Shown piece after piece: positions 42,360 through 48,710 of a DNA stretch of 64,000 nucleotides. The stretch is from NCBI GenBank assembly GCA_030615025.1, contig JAUXAB010000001.1, forward strand, positions 1 through 64,000, read 5' to 3'. The notes under the pieces are model-generated. The model was given only the letters and a program-made list of their open reading frames with translations. It did not search any database and was not told where the DNA came from. A program made the position numbers and the translations under genes. The first letter of the stretch is position 1. The number at the start of each line of letters is the position of its first letter. This DNA is from Phycisphaerae bacterium (GTDB taxonomy: Bacteria; Planctomycetota; Phycisphaerae; Sedimentisphaerales; Anaerobacaceae).

Positions 42360-43130
42360 ATGGACATTGCAACGATAATAGGAATACTTCTTGGTTTTGT
42401 GGTCATTACGACCGCCATTGTCACCGGCGGCGGCTGGCACATATTTATCCATCTTCCTTCGTTGGCGATTACCATAGGAGGAATGCTGTGCGCTACGCTC
42501 ATACATTTCTCGCTGCCGCAGTTTTTAGGGATATTTTCGGTAATCAAGAAGACAATTATTGCAAAGGTCCCGGCTCAGTCGGAGCTGATTCAAAAGATGG
42601 TTAACTACTCGGCTGTCAACAGACGTGATGGGCCGCTGGCTCTGGAGCAGGAGATTCAAAAGATAGACAATTTGTTTTTCGCCAAGGGTTTGCAGATGCT
42701 TGTGGACGGACAGGATGCCGATGCGATTCATGAACTAATGTCTATGGAGATTCAACACCTTCAGGACCGCCATGGAACAGGCAAGAAAATCTTAGAGTTT
42801 ATGGGTTCGGCTGCACCTGCTTTTGGGATGATAGGCACGCTTATCGGTCTGATTCAGATGCTTAGAAGCCTGGATTCACCTGAATCGATTGGCGCAGGAA
42901 TGGCGGTAGCTTTGATTACCACTTTCTACGGTGCACTAAGTGCTAATTTGATCTTTATCCCACTGGCTGGAAAACTGGGGCTCTATTCCAAGGCAGAGTC
43001 GACGGCTATGGAAATGATTGTTGAAGGTATCTGCGCTATTGCACGAGGTGATAATCCGACTATTGTTCGAGAAAAAATACAGGTATTTATTTCTCAGAGC
43101 AGACGGGAAGAAGTAAAGGCTACCATATAA
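42360..43130 (+). CDS. motA: Flagellar stator protein MotA
   Basis: The inner-membrane stator subunit has 256 residues and four membrane segments (about 5-22, 34-52, 148-170, 181-203). The MotA motifs are visible: the proline-bearing AFGMIGTLIGLIQML, GAGMAVALITTFYGALSANLIFIPLAGKL (in parts), and a cytoplasmic loop of about 90 residues with RRDGPLALEQEI that contacts FliG. It overlaps motB1 by one base. The GAGGGA ribosome-binding site precedes the ATG. Confidence 0.95.
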   Translation: MDIATIIGILLGFVVITTAIVTGGGWHIFIHLPSLAITIGGMLCATLIHFSLPQFLGIFSVIKKTIIAKVPAQSELIQKMVNYSAVNRRDGPLALEQEIQKIDNLFFAKGLQMLVDGQDADAIHELMSMEIQHLQDRHGTGKKILEFMGSAAPAFGMIGTLIGLIQMLRSLDSPESIGAGMAVALITTFYGALSANLIFIPLAGKLGLYSKAESTAMEMIVEGICAIARGDNPTIVREKIQVFISQSRREEVKATI

Positions 43131-43825
43131 TGAGGAAAAGCCAGCCGGAATCCGATGATGCTCCAGGTGCACCGGTATGGATGGTCACTTTCAGTGATTG
43201 TATGACGCTGCTGTTGACGTTCTTTGTGCTTCTTTTGAGTTTTTCATCCTTCGATGAGGAAATCTTTCGGCAATTAAAGGCCGTTTTCGCCGATGCTCTG
43301 CCTGCGGTCGCTCCGGAGGCCAAAAAGGATACAGATGCATTTTTATCTACGAAGCAAATCCAGGAAACAGTGCAGTTGGACGAAGGTAGCGAGAAACCTA
43401 CTTTAGATAAAGGAACTGAAGAGAGGACAAAAGAAGATACAGAGCCTGTGGATTTCCACCGTCGCAAGGTATTCTTAATCGAATCTAAAAGAATTTTTTG
43501 GGGTAAAGGCACAGCTATTTCCTCTGAAGGTCGCGGTATTATGTCTATCATGGCGTCATTCTTAAAAGAGATGCCCAACCGGATAGTCATCAGCGAAAAC
43601 AGGCCGGGCGACAACGGGGGCGGTGAACAGTTTTCTCTGACGCGGGCATGGGCGGTGTTGAAGTATTTTGCAACAGAGCAAAACCTTGACAAGAGACGGT
43701 TCAGCATCTCAGCGGCAAGCACTCTTGTCCCGCACCAATTGAGCCCAGGCTCACCCCTAATTGGTGCGGGAGAACCTGAACGGATGCTTGAGATAGTTTT
43801 ATTAGAACGGAGTATTTACAATTGA
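43130..43825 (+). CDS. MotB-like stator protein, first copy
   Basis: A stator B subunit of 231 residues with one membrane segment. The proton-binding aspartate is Asp23 in VTFSDCMTLLLTFFVLLLS. The periplasmic domain is a divergent OmpA-like peptidoglycan-binding domain (ISSEGRGIMSIMASFLKEMP, SLTRAWAVLKYFA). The usual GHTD motif is replaced by SENRPGD. Near the end, a 44-bp palindrome inserts VPHQLSPGSPLIGAGE just before the last strand, where NRRVEI is expected and ERMLEIVLL is found. It overlaps motA by 1 base and motB2 by 4 bases, so expression is tightly coupled. Confidence 0.87.
   Translation: MRKSQPESDDAPGAPVWMVTFSDCMTLLLTFFVLLLSFSSFDEEIFRQLKAVFADALPAVAPEAKKDTDAFLSTKQIQETVQLDEGSEKPTLDKGTEERTKEDTEPVDFHRRKVFLIESKRIFWGKGTAISSEGRGIMSIMASFLKEMPNRIVISENRPGDNGGGEQFSLTRAWAVLKYFATEQNLDKRRFSISAASTLVPHQLSPGSPLIGAGEPERMLEIVLLERSIYN
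43728..43771. repeat. 44-bp palindromic element, copy 3, inside motB1
   Basis: TCCCGCACCAATT and AATTGGTGCGGGA are perfect 13-bp inverted ends around 18 bases that hold GAGCC-CA-GGCTC. The length is the same as that of the intergenic copies at 29001 and 32019. Read in frame. Confidence 0.9.
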
Positions 43826-44553
43826 GACGTCGGCAGCGGGCAACCGAGACAAAACCAAAAGTCCCAGCGTATATCGTTACATTTTCAGACATGACGACGC
43901 TGCTGCTGACATTCTTTGTGATGCTCCTGAGCTTAGCGACTGTCCAGGACCCGGAATTATTTTACAAAGGCCGGGGTGCCTTTTTGCAATCTATGAAAGA
44001 GCTCGGGCTTGGAATGCTTTATAACAGAAAGCGAGGGCCTGACTTCGGCAGTGTTAAAATCAAGTATTTCATAGACACCCCTGATAAGCGATTCCCCGGC
44101 AGGAGCATAGACGCAAAAGAAGAAGAGATTCGTCGGGCTTTCAAAGATGTGAGACGGTCTATGAAGACTTTGCCTTCACAAATAGTCGCCAAAAAGACCA
44201 ACTTTTCAATAACCAATATTCGCTTTCCACCCGGCGGGGCAACCTTGAATGAGCCGGCAAAGCGGTTTTTGACCGAATTTAGCCTGCTTTTGCAGCAAGA
44301 TTCCGGTTCTAAGCCTATCAAGCTCTATGTGCTTGGTTTGGCTGGTGATGAGGCAGCTGAGAAGCAGCAGTGGATATTGTCAGCGAGGCGGGCCAAAGTG
44401 GTGGCGGACTTCCTGCAAGGTACTTTGCCTTCAGCGTCCAATTGGCCTGTTTATTCGTGGGGGGCGGGCCCCGGCGGCGACTGGGTAGGGCAAGATAGCC
44501 CGATTTCCAGACGGTCGCAGATCTTAATCGCGGTCCTGAGGGCGAGCGATTAA
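43822..44553 (+). CDS. MotB-like stator protein, second copy
   Basis: The second B subunit of 243 residues has the aspartate at the same place, Asp23 in VTFSDMTTLLLTFFVMLLS. The periplasmic domain is OmpA-like but divergent (GATLNEPAKRFLTEFSLLLQ, ILSARRAKVVADFL, SRRSQILIAVL), without a GHTD motif. Translation starts at a TTG that overlaps the motB1 stop. One MotA with two distinct MotB-type proteins suggests a hetero-B stator or two alternative stators (inference). The two copies share little sequence beyond the membrane helix. Last gene of the flgB operon. Confidence 0.85.
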   Translation: MRRRQRATETKPKVPAYIVTFSDMTTLLLTFFVMLLSLATVQDPELFYKGRGAFLQSMKELGLGMLYNRKRGPDFGSVKIKYFIDTPDKRFPGRSIDAKEEEIRRAFKDVRRSMKTLPSQIVAKKTNFSITNIRFPPGGATLNEPAKRFLTEFSLLLQQDSGSKPIKLYVLGLAGDEAAEKQQWILSARRAKVVADFLQGTLPSASNWPVYSWGAGPGGDWVGQDSPISRRSQILIAVLRASD

Positions 44554-44663
44554 TCTGTGGGAAACTGTGCACTTGTCAAGTTTTTCGACAATTTGTCCGA
44601 TTATCCACCCACCTTCGCGTTCAAATTGTTGCTAACAGCATATTAATGCCCATTCTGGTATCT

Positions 44664-44679
44664 CGGCACGGTATTTGCA
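44664..44679 (+). promoter_or_regulatory. Sigma-54 promoter of fliO-flhB
   Basis: CGGCACGGTATTTGCA has GG-N10-GC spacing and GGCACG-N4-TTGCA. It lies 69 bases before the fliO ATG, inside a region a longer fliO frame would otherwise occupy, so it also fixes the fliO start. An AAGACC-CA-GGTCTT hairpin (about 44716-44729) lies in the leader. Confidence 0.87.
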
Positions 44680-44747
44680 TACCAAATAAGCATAAGGGAC
44701 CCAACGGACAGACCCAAGACCCAGGTCTTGAGTCTTGTGTCTATAGC

Positions 44748-45266
44748 ATGACGGGATATAAGAAAAAAATCGTTGCGTTTCTGGTAACAGTTGCGGTGGG
44801 CAGCGGTATGCTTGTGGTCTACCGGGGTCAATCGGGAACTTTCGGGCCGGAATCAGAACCCAGCAACGCTGGGTTCCGATCAGTACACGCCGGTGGCGCG
44901 TCGAAATTCATAGCTGGCTCCCTGTTCGCAAGTGACCCCAATTTTTCTAAGGGACCGGGCAATAGCTCCGGCAGCAAAGATCTGTTCTTTAAAATGATGC
45001 TTTCGATTTTGCTCGTCGTTGTTCTGGGCGCAGCAGCGATTTACATCTCAAGAAAGCTTCTGCCAAGGATTACTAACCTGCCCGGCAAAGAGATTCGCAT
45101 CGCAGAAACAGTCCACCTCGGGCCGCGCAAAACGGTACATCTGCTCAAAATAGGTAACCAATGGCTTCTTATAGGTAGTACGAGTGAAAGCATCACAAAA
45201 TTGGCTGACGTAACGGATGCGCTGGCGGATTTATCAGCGCAAGAGAGGGATGCTGTGAGGGTATAA
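44748..45266 (+). CDS. fliO: Flagellar biosynthetic protein FliO
   Basis: An accessory protein of 172 residues for assembly of the FliPQR export gate. It has an N-terminal hydrophobic segment (IVAFLVTVAVGSGMLVVY) and a membrane helix at about 83-103 (MMLSILLVVVLGAAAIYISR). The typical SH3-like tail follows: EIRIAETVHLGPRKTVHLLK, NQWLLIGSTSESITKLAD. The start at 44748 follows the sigma-54 promoter. A 21-bp hairpin repeat (44856-44876) is read in frame in the loop between helices. It lacks a strong ribosome-binding site. Confidence 0.87.
   Translation: MTGYKKKIVAFLVTVAVGSGMLVVYRGQSGTFGPESEPSNAGFRSVHAGGASKFIAGSLFASDPNFSKGPGNSSGSKDLFFKMMLSILLVVVLGAAAIYISRKLLPRITNLPGKEIRIAETVHLGPRKTVHLLKIGNQWLLIGSTSESITKLADVTDALADLSAQERDAVRV
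44856..44876. repeat. In-frame GAACCCAGC hairpin in fliO
   Basis: GAACCCAGC, AAC, GCTGGGTTC form a perfect 9-bp stem with a 3-base loop. It encodes part of SEPSNAGFRSV. Confidence 0.75.
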
Positions 45267-46112
45267 ATGGCTGGTAAGCTTATTAGAATATCCTTCTTGT
45301 TGTTTGTTGTTTTGTCACCGGGCCGTTTCTCCTTTGGCAAAGATGTTATTAAGTTCCCTCAAGTACCGATGCCGACACTGCCGGGCAATACCGCCACAGA
45401 AAGTGTGCCTGTAGCCGGGGTCCCAAGCATCAGCGATTTGATGACACTTATAGATAAGGCAACCGCCAACGAGGCTAAAGACAAAGATTGGTCGACACCT
45501 GTCAAACTTGTAATCATTTTTACCGGCCTGGCGATTTTGCCAAGTCTTCTGGTGATGATGACATCGTTTACGAGAATAGTTATTGTTTTGGCCTTTGTTC
45601 GTCGCGCTTTGACCACACAAACCATACCGCCTACTATTGCTATTATAGGTCTGGCCTTGTTTCTGACGCTGTATACAATGGCTCCCACATTTGCCAGGGT
45701 CAACACGAGCTCAATTCAGCCCTATCTTGCAGACCAGATTGATTTTCAGACTGCGGGAGCCAGGGCCGGCCATTGTATCAAGGAATTTATGCTTCGGCAG
45801 AGCCGAGAATCTGATTTGGCTCTTTTTGTGCAGATGGCCAAAATAGAGCCTCCTGCCACTCCAATGGATATCGGCATGCATATAGTAATCCCGGCATTTA
45901 TTATCAGCGAATTTCGCACCGCATTTGAGATAGGCTGCCTCTTGTTTATTCCTTTTTTGTTGATAGATATAGTTATCGCAAGCGTTTTGCTCAGTGCGGG
46001 TATGATGCTGCTGCCGCCTATGATGATTTCGCTACCTTTCAAGCTGATGCTATTCATTCTTGTTGACGGGTGGGGGCTGCTGGCGAAGAGTCTTACCTTG
46101 GGTTTCAAATAA
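45267..46112 (+). CDS. fliP: Flagellar export gate protein FliP
   Basis: The inner-membrane export gate subunit has 281 residues. It has a cleavable signal peptide (about 1-24), then membrane segments with LVIIFTGLAILPSLLVMMTSFTRIVIVL (in parts), the family motif TSFTRIVIVLAFVRRALTTQ, LALFLTLYTMAPTF, FIISEFRTAFEIGCLLFIPFL and SAGMMLLPPMMISLPFKLMLF. Length and motifs are normal. GAGGG precedes the ATG, one base after fliO. Confidence 0.95.
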   Translation: MAGKLIRISFLLFVVLSPGRFSFGKDVIKFPQVPMPTLPGNTATESVPVAGVPSISDLMTLIDKATANEAKDKDWSTPVKLVIIFTGLAILPSLLVMMTSFTRIVIVLAFVRRALTTQTIPPTIAIIGLALFLTLYTMAPTFARVNTSSIQPYLADQIDFQTAGARAGHCIKEFMLRQSRESDLALFVQMAKIEPPATPMDIGMHIVIPAFIISEFRTAFEIGCLLFIPFLLIDIVIASVLLSAGMMLLPPMMISLPFKLMLFILVDGWGLLAKSLTLGFK

Positions 46113-46235
46113 TTGACTATTGAATATTGACTATTGATTATTGAAAAACAGAAGACAGACAGAGGCGCGAAGGTAAGTGCGCGGTAAGACTATGGACAAC
46201 GGACGCAATAGTAAATAGTAAATTGAAAATTGAAA
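46110..46235. repeat. TTGACTATTGAATATTGA repeats around the fliP-fliQ junction
   Basis: AATTGACTATTGAATATTGA words follow the fliP stop, and AGTAAATTGAAAATTGAAA words run up to the fliQ ATG. Between them (about 46150-46205) is unexplained sequence. No ribosome-binding site remains before fliQ. Confidence 0.6.
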
Positions 46236-46505
46236 ATGGATAGTAGTTTCGTTCTTTACCTGGGCCGGCACACTCTCGAGACGGCTTTGTTTTTAGCTGC
46301 CCCGATTCTGGTGACCTGCATAGTGGTTGGGGTGGTGGTGACACTACTGCAGGCAGTTACTTCCATACGCGATATGACTTTAACGATAGTCCCCAAGCTC
46401 CTGGCTGTTGGTATCGTCACACTGATGTGTGGCGGCTGGATGCTTCAGCTGATACTTAGATTTGCAAACGAAATTTTTGGCCATATCCAGAATATTGGGC
46501 ACTGA
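46236..46505 (+). CDS. fliQ: Flagellar export gate protein FliQ
   Basis: An export gate subunit of 89 residues with two membrane helices: LETALFLAAPILVTCIVVGVVVTLLQAVTSIRDMTL (in parts) and VPKLLAVGIVTLMCGGWMLQLIL. The TLLQAVTSIRDMTL stretch is the FliQ signature. The ATG at 46236 is immediately preceded by a TTGAAAATTGAAA repeat and has no recognisable Shine-Dalgarno site, which is unusual in this operon. It starts 123 bases after fliP, and fliR follows after 3 bases. Confidence 0.93.
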   Translation: MDSSFVLYLGRHTLETALFLAAPILVTCIVVGVVVTLLQAVTSIRDMTLTIVPKLLAVGIVTLMCGGWMLQLILRFANEIFGHIQNIGH

Positions 46506-46508
46506 CTT

Positions 46509-47261
46509 ATGACGCTGATGATCGAAAAACTGCTTGCTTTTGTGATGGTGTTGACAAGGATTTCAGCGTTTTTTATGGTGCTTCCTGTTTTTGGCTGGAG
46601 GACTATTCCGGTTAGGATCAAAGTTGGGCTGACCGTTCTGCTGGCGATTTTCTTTTCGGTAATAACACCTCTGGCCATCGAGCCCACGCGGGTTTCTGTA
46701 TTGGAGGCGATATTGCTGATAGCCAATGAAGCAATCTACGGTTTAGCTCTGGGATTAGTTGCCGCCATTGTATTTTCTGCGGTTAAGCTCAGCGGACGGA
46801 TTATCGAACGGCAGATGGGTTTAGCTATGGCCCAGGTTTTGGACCCATTGACTGGTGAGAGGACCCAACCGCTGGGCAGCTTGTTGGAAATGATATTTAT
46901 AATCCTGTTTCTAAGCGCCAATGGTCACCATTTGCTTTTGCTGATTATATCGAGAAGTTACGAGGCATTTCCGGCTGGTAGTATCCCGACAGTAACGGTT
47001 TTGACTGTCGGAGTAATAAAAGCCGGCTCAACAATGTTAATTGCCGGGCTAAAATTGGCTGCACCAATGTTGGCGGCGTTCTTGCTGTTGATGGTGGTGT
47101 TAGCCGTGTTGGCCCGCATAGTTCCGGAGATGAACATTCTATTCATCTCTCTACCATTGCGTGTAGGCCTGGGCCTGTTAATGGTGACGATGTTTTTGCC
47201 ATTTATTAACGCATTCGTGGCCGAATTCGCTGATTGGATGGGCAAACTGCTGCCTTTGTGA
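46509..47261 (+). CDS. fliR: Flagellar export gate protein FliR
   Basis: The inner-membrane export gate subunit has 250 residues and about six hydrophobic segments. It includes LTRISAFFMVLPVFGWRTIPVRIKVGL, the FliR opening (read in parts), NEAIYGLALGLVAAIVFSAV, GRIIERQMGLAMAQVLDPL and, near the end, FISLPLRVGLGLLMVTMFLP. The start lies 3 bases after fliQ. The TAATTGGT fold-back begins one base after the stop. Confidence 0.93.
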   Translation: MTLMIEKLLAFVMVLTRISAFFMVLPVFGWRTIPVRIKVGLTVLLAIFFSVITPLAIEPTRVSVLEAILLIANEAIYGLALGLVAAIVFSAVKLSGRIIERQMGLAMAQVLDPLTGERTQPLGSLLEMIFIILFLSANGHHLLLLIISRSYEAFPAGSIPTVTVLTVGVIKAGSTMLIAGLKLAAPMLAAFLLLMVVLAVLARIVPEMNILFISLPLRVGLGLLMVTMFLPFINAFVAEFADWMGKLLPL

Positions 47262-47262
47262 G

Positions 47263-47351
47263 TGGTAACTGGTAATTGGTGATTGGTGATTGGTAACTGG
47301 TGATTATTTAACCAATAACCAATAACCAATTACCGTTTACCAATAACCAAA
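47263..47351. repeat. TAATTGGT fold-back repeat, copy 4
   Basis: Left arm TGGTAACTGGTAATTGGTGA, right arm ACCAATAACCAATAACC, together filling the fliR-flhB junction. It ends at the GATAGAGG ribosome-binding region of flhB. Confidence 0.8.
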
Positions 47352-47366
47352 GATAGAGGATAGAGT

Positions 47367-48434
47367 ATGCCAGAGAAGCCGGCTGCCGAAAGGACCGAAC
47401 AGCCAACACCGAAGAAACTGGAGAGAGCCAGGGAGAAGGGGAAGGTGCCGCAGAGCCAGGAATTGACGTCGATTGTGACACTTCTGGCACTGATAATGAT
47501 AGTGGCTTTATTGGGTCCGAGTCTGCTGCAATGGTTCATTATGCAAGTCAAGCACGGCATGTCATGTGAAATTGCTGTTTTCGCTGACAGCAGAGCATTT
47601 TGGAGTTTTACAAAAGCAAAAATTGTCGATTCGATACTTATTGTCTGCCCCATTCTTGCAGCACTTTTTGCAGGCTCTGTCTTGGCTTGTGCTGCTATCA
47701 GTGGCCTGAATTTCGCACCGGAAGCTATAAGCTTGAAATTCAGTCAGCTAAATCCGGTAACAGGATTTGGCAAGCTCGTAAACGCCCGGTCTATGGTAAA
47801 ACTCTTAGCATCCATATTAAAATTGCTTTTTGTCTCATTCATCGTCTGGTTCTATCTTCAGAGCAGGCTCGATATGCTCGCTAACCTTCGATGGGCCTGG
47901 CCCGCACAGATACTTGTAGTTATCGCGAAGATAATACTCGGCCTTGCGATACGCGTTGGCATTGCGCTATTGGTCATAGGTATTGCCGATGCCTTTTATC
48001 AGAAATGGAAATACCTCCAGGAGCTGAAGATGACACGCCAGGAAGTAAAACAAGAGCGCAGAGACACAGAAGGTTCGCCGGAAGTCAAAACTCGAATCCG
48101 GAGGGCCCAGTACGAGCTGGCCAGGAAGCGAATGCTGCAGGAAGTGCCCAAGGCCAGTGTGGTCCTCGTCAACCCGGCACACGTAGCTGTTGCGCTGCGC
48201 TACGATGCCAAGACGATGGAATCGCCCGTCCTGGTGGCCAAAGGAGCGGACCAGCTGGCAGAAAAAATCAGGGAAATCGCACGGGCTTACGGCGTGCCTA
48301 TCATAAGAAAACCAGAGTTGGCAAGAACAATATATTCGACAGTGGAGCTCGGAGGGCCTATCCCGCAGACTTTATACGTGGCGGTAGCAGAGGTGCTGGC
48401 TATGATCTATCGGTTGCGGCATAGGAAAAAATAA
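47367..48434 (+). CDS. flhB: Flagellar export switch protein FlhB
   Basis: The inner-membrane substrate-specificity switch of the export apparatus has 355 residues. The N-terminus PAAERTEQPTPKKLERAREK is the family opening. Four membrane segments follow, then the cytoplasmic linker KMTRQEVKQERRDTEGSPEVK. The autocleavage site is NPAH (residues 269-272) instead of the common NPTH. Asn-Pro and His are kept, so cleavage is still expected, but perhaps with altered rate. Last gene of the fliO operon. flhA, usually next to flhB, is absent here. Confidence 0.95.
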   Translation: MPEKPAAERTEQPTPKKLERAREKGKVPQSQELTSIVTLLALIMIVALLGPSLLQWFIMQVKHGMSCEIAVFADSRAFWSFTKAKIVDSILIVCPILAALFAGSVLACAAISGLNFAPEAISLKFSQLNPVTGFGKLVNARSMVKLLASILKLLFVSFIVWFYLQSRLDMLANLRWAWPAQILVVIAKIILGLAIRVGIALLVIGIADAFYQKWKYLQELKMTRQEVKQERRDTEGSPEVKTRIRRAQYELARKRMLQEVPKASVVLVNPAHVAVALRYDAKTMESPVLVAKGADQLAEKIREIARAYGVPIIRKPELARTIYSTVELGGPIPQTLYVAVAEVLAMIYRLRHRKK

Positions 48435-48494
48435 AATATGTCTTTGATTGGAAACTGAAAAATCCCCTCCAGGGGCAGGGACAGCCGATCTGAT

Positions 48495-48705
48495 TTTTGC
48501 CACGAAGGCAAGTGAATTAGTGAATTAGCGAATTAGCGAATTAGCGGATTAGTAGCCCAGTTTGAGCAATTAACTAATCAACTAATCAACTTCGTGTCTT
48601 GGTGTCTTTGTGGCTGCTTCTTCTTAGTTTCGCTGTACAGGCTTTAGACAGGATAACAGGATAAAACAAGCCCGACAAGTCGGGCCTGTCGATCCTGTCA
48701 AAAAA
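48495..48705. repeat. Repeat cluster between convergent flhB and fliD
   Basis: GCCACGAAGGC and GTCTTTGTGGC at the outside enclose iterated GAATTAGCGAATTAGCG and CAACTAATCAACTAATC words, forming a fold-back (48498-48614). An ACAGGATAACAGGATAA stretch and a GCCCGAC-AA-GTCGGGC hairpin (about 48672-48687) follow. The hairpin may end transcription of both genes. No gene is seen. Confidence 0.65.
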
Positions 48706-48710
48706 AGTCT

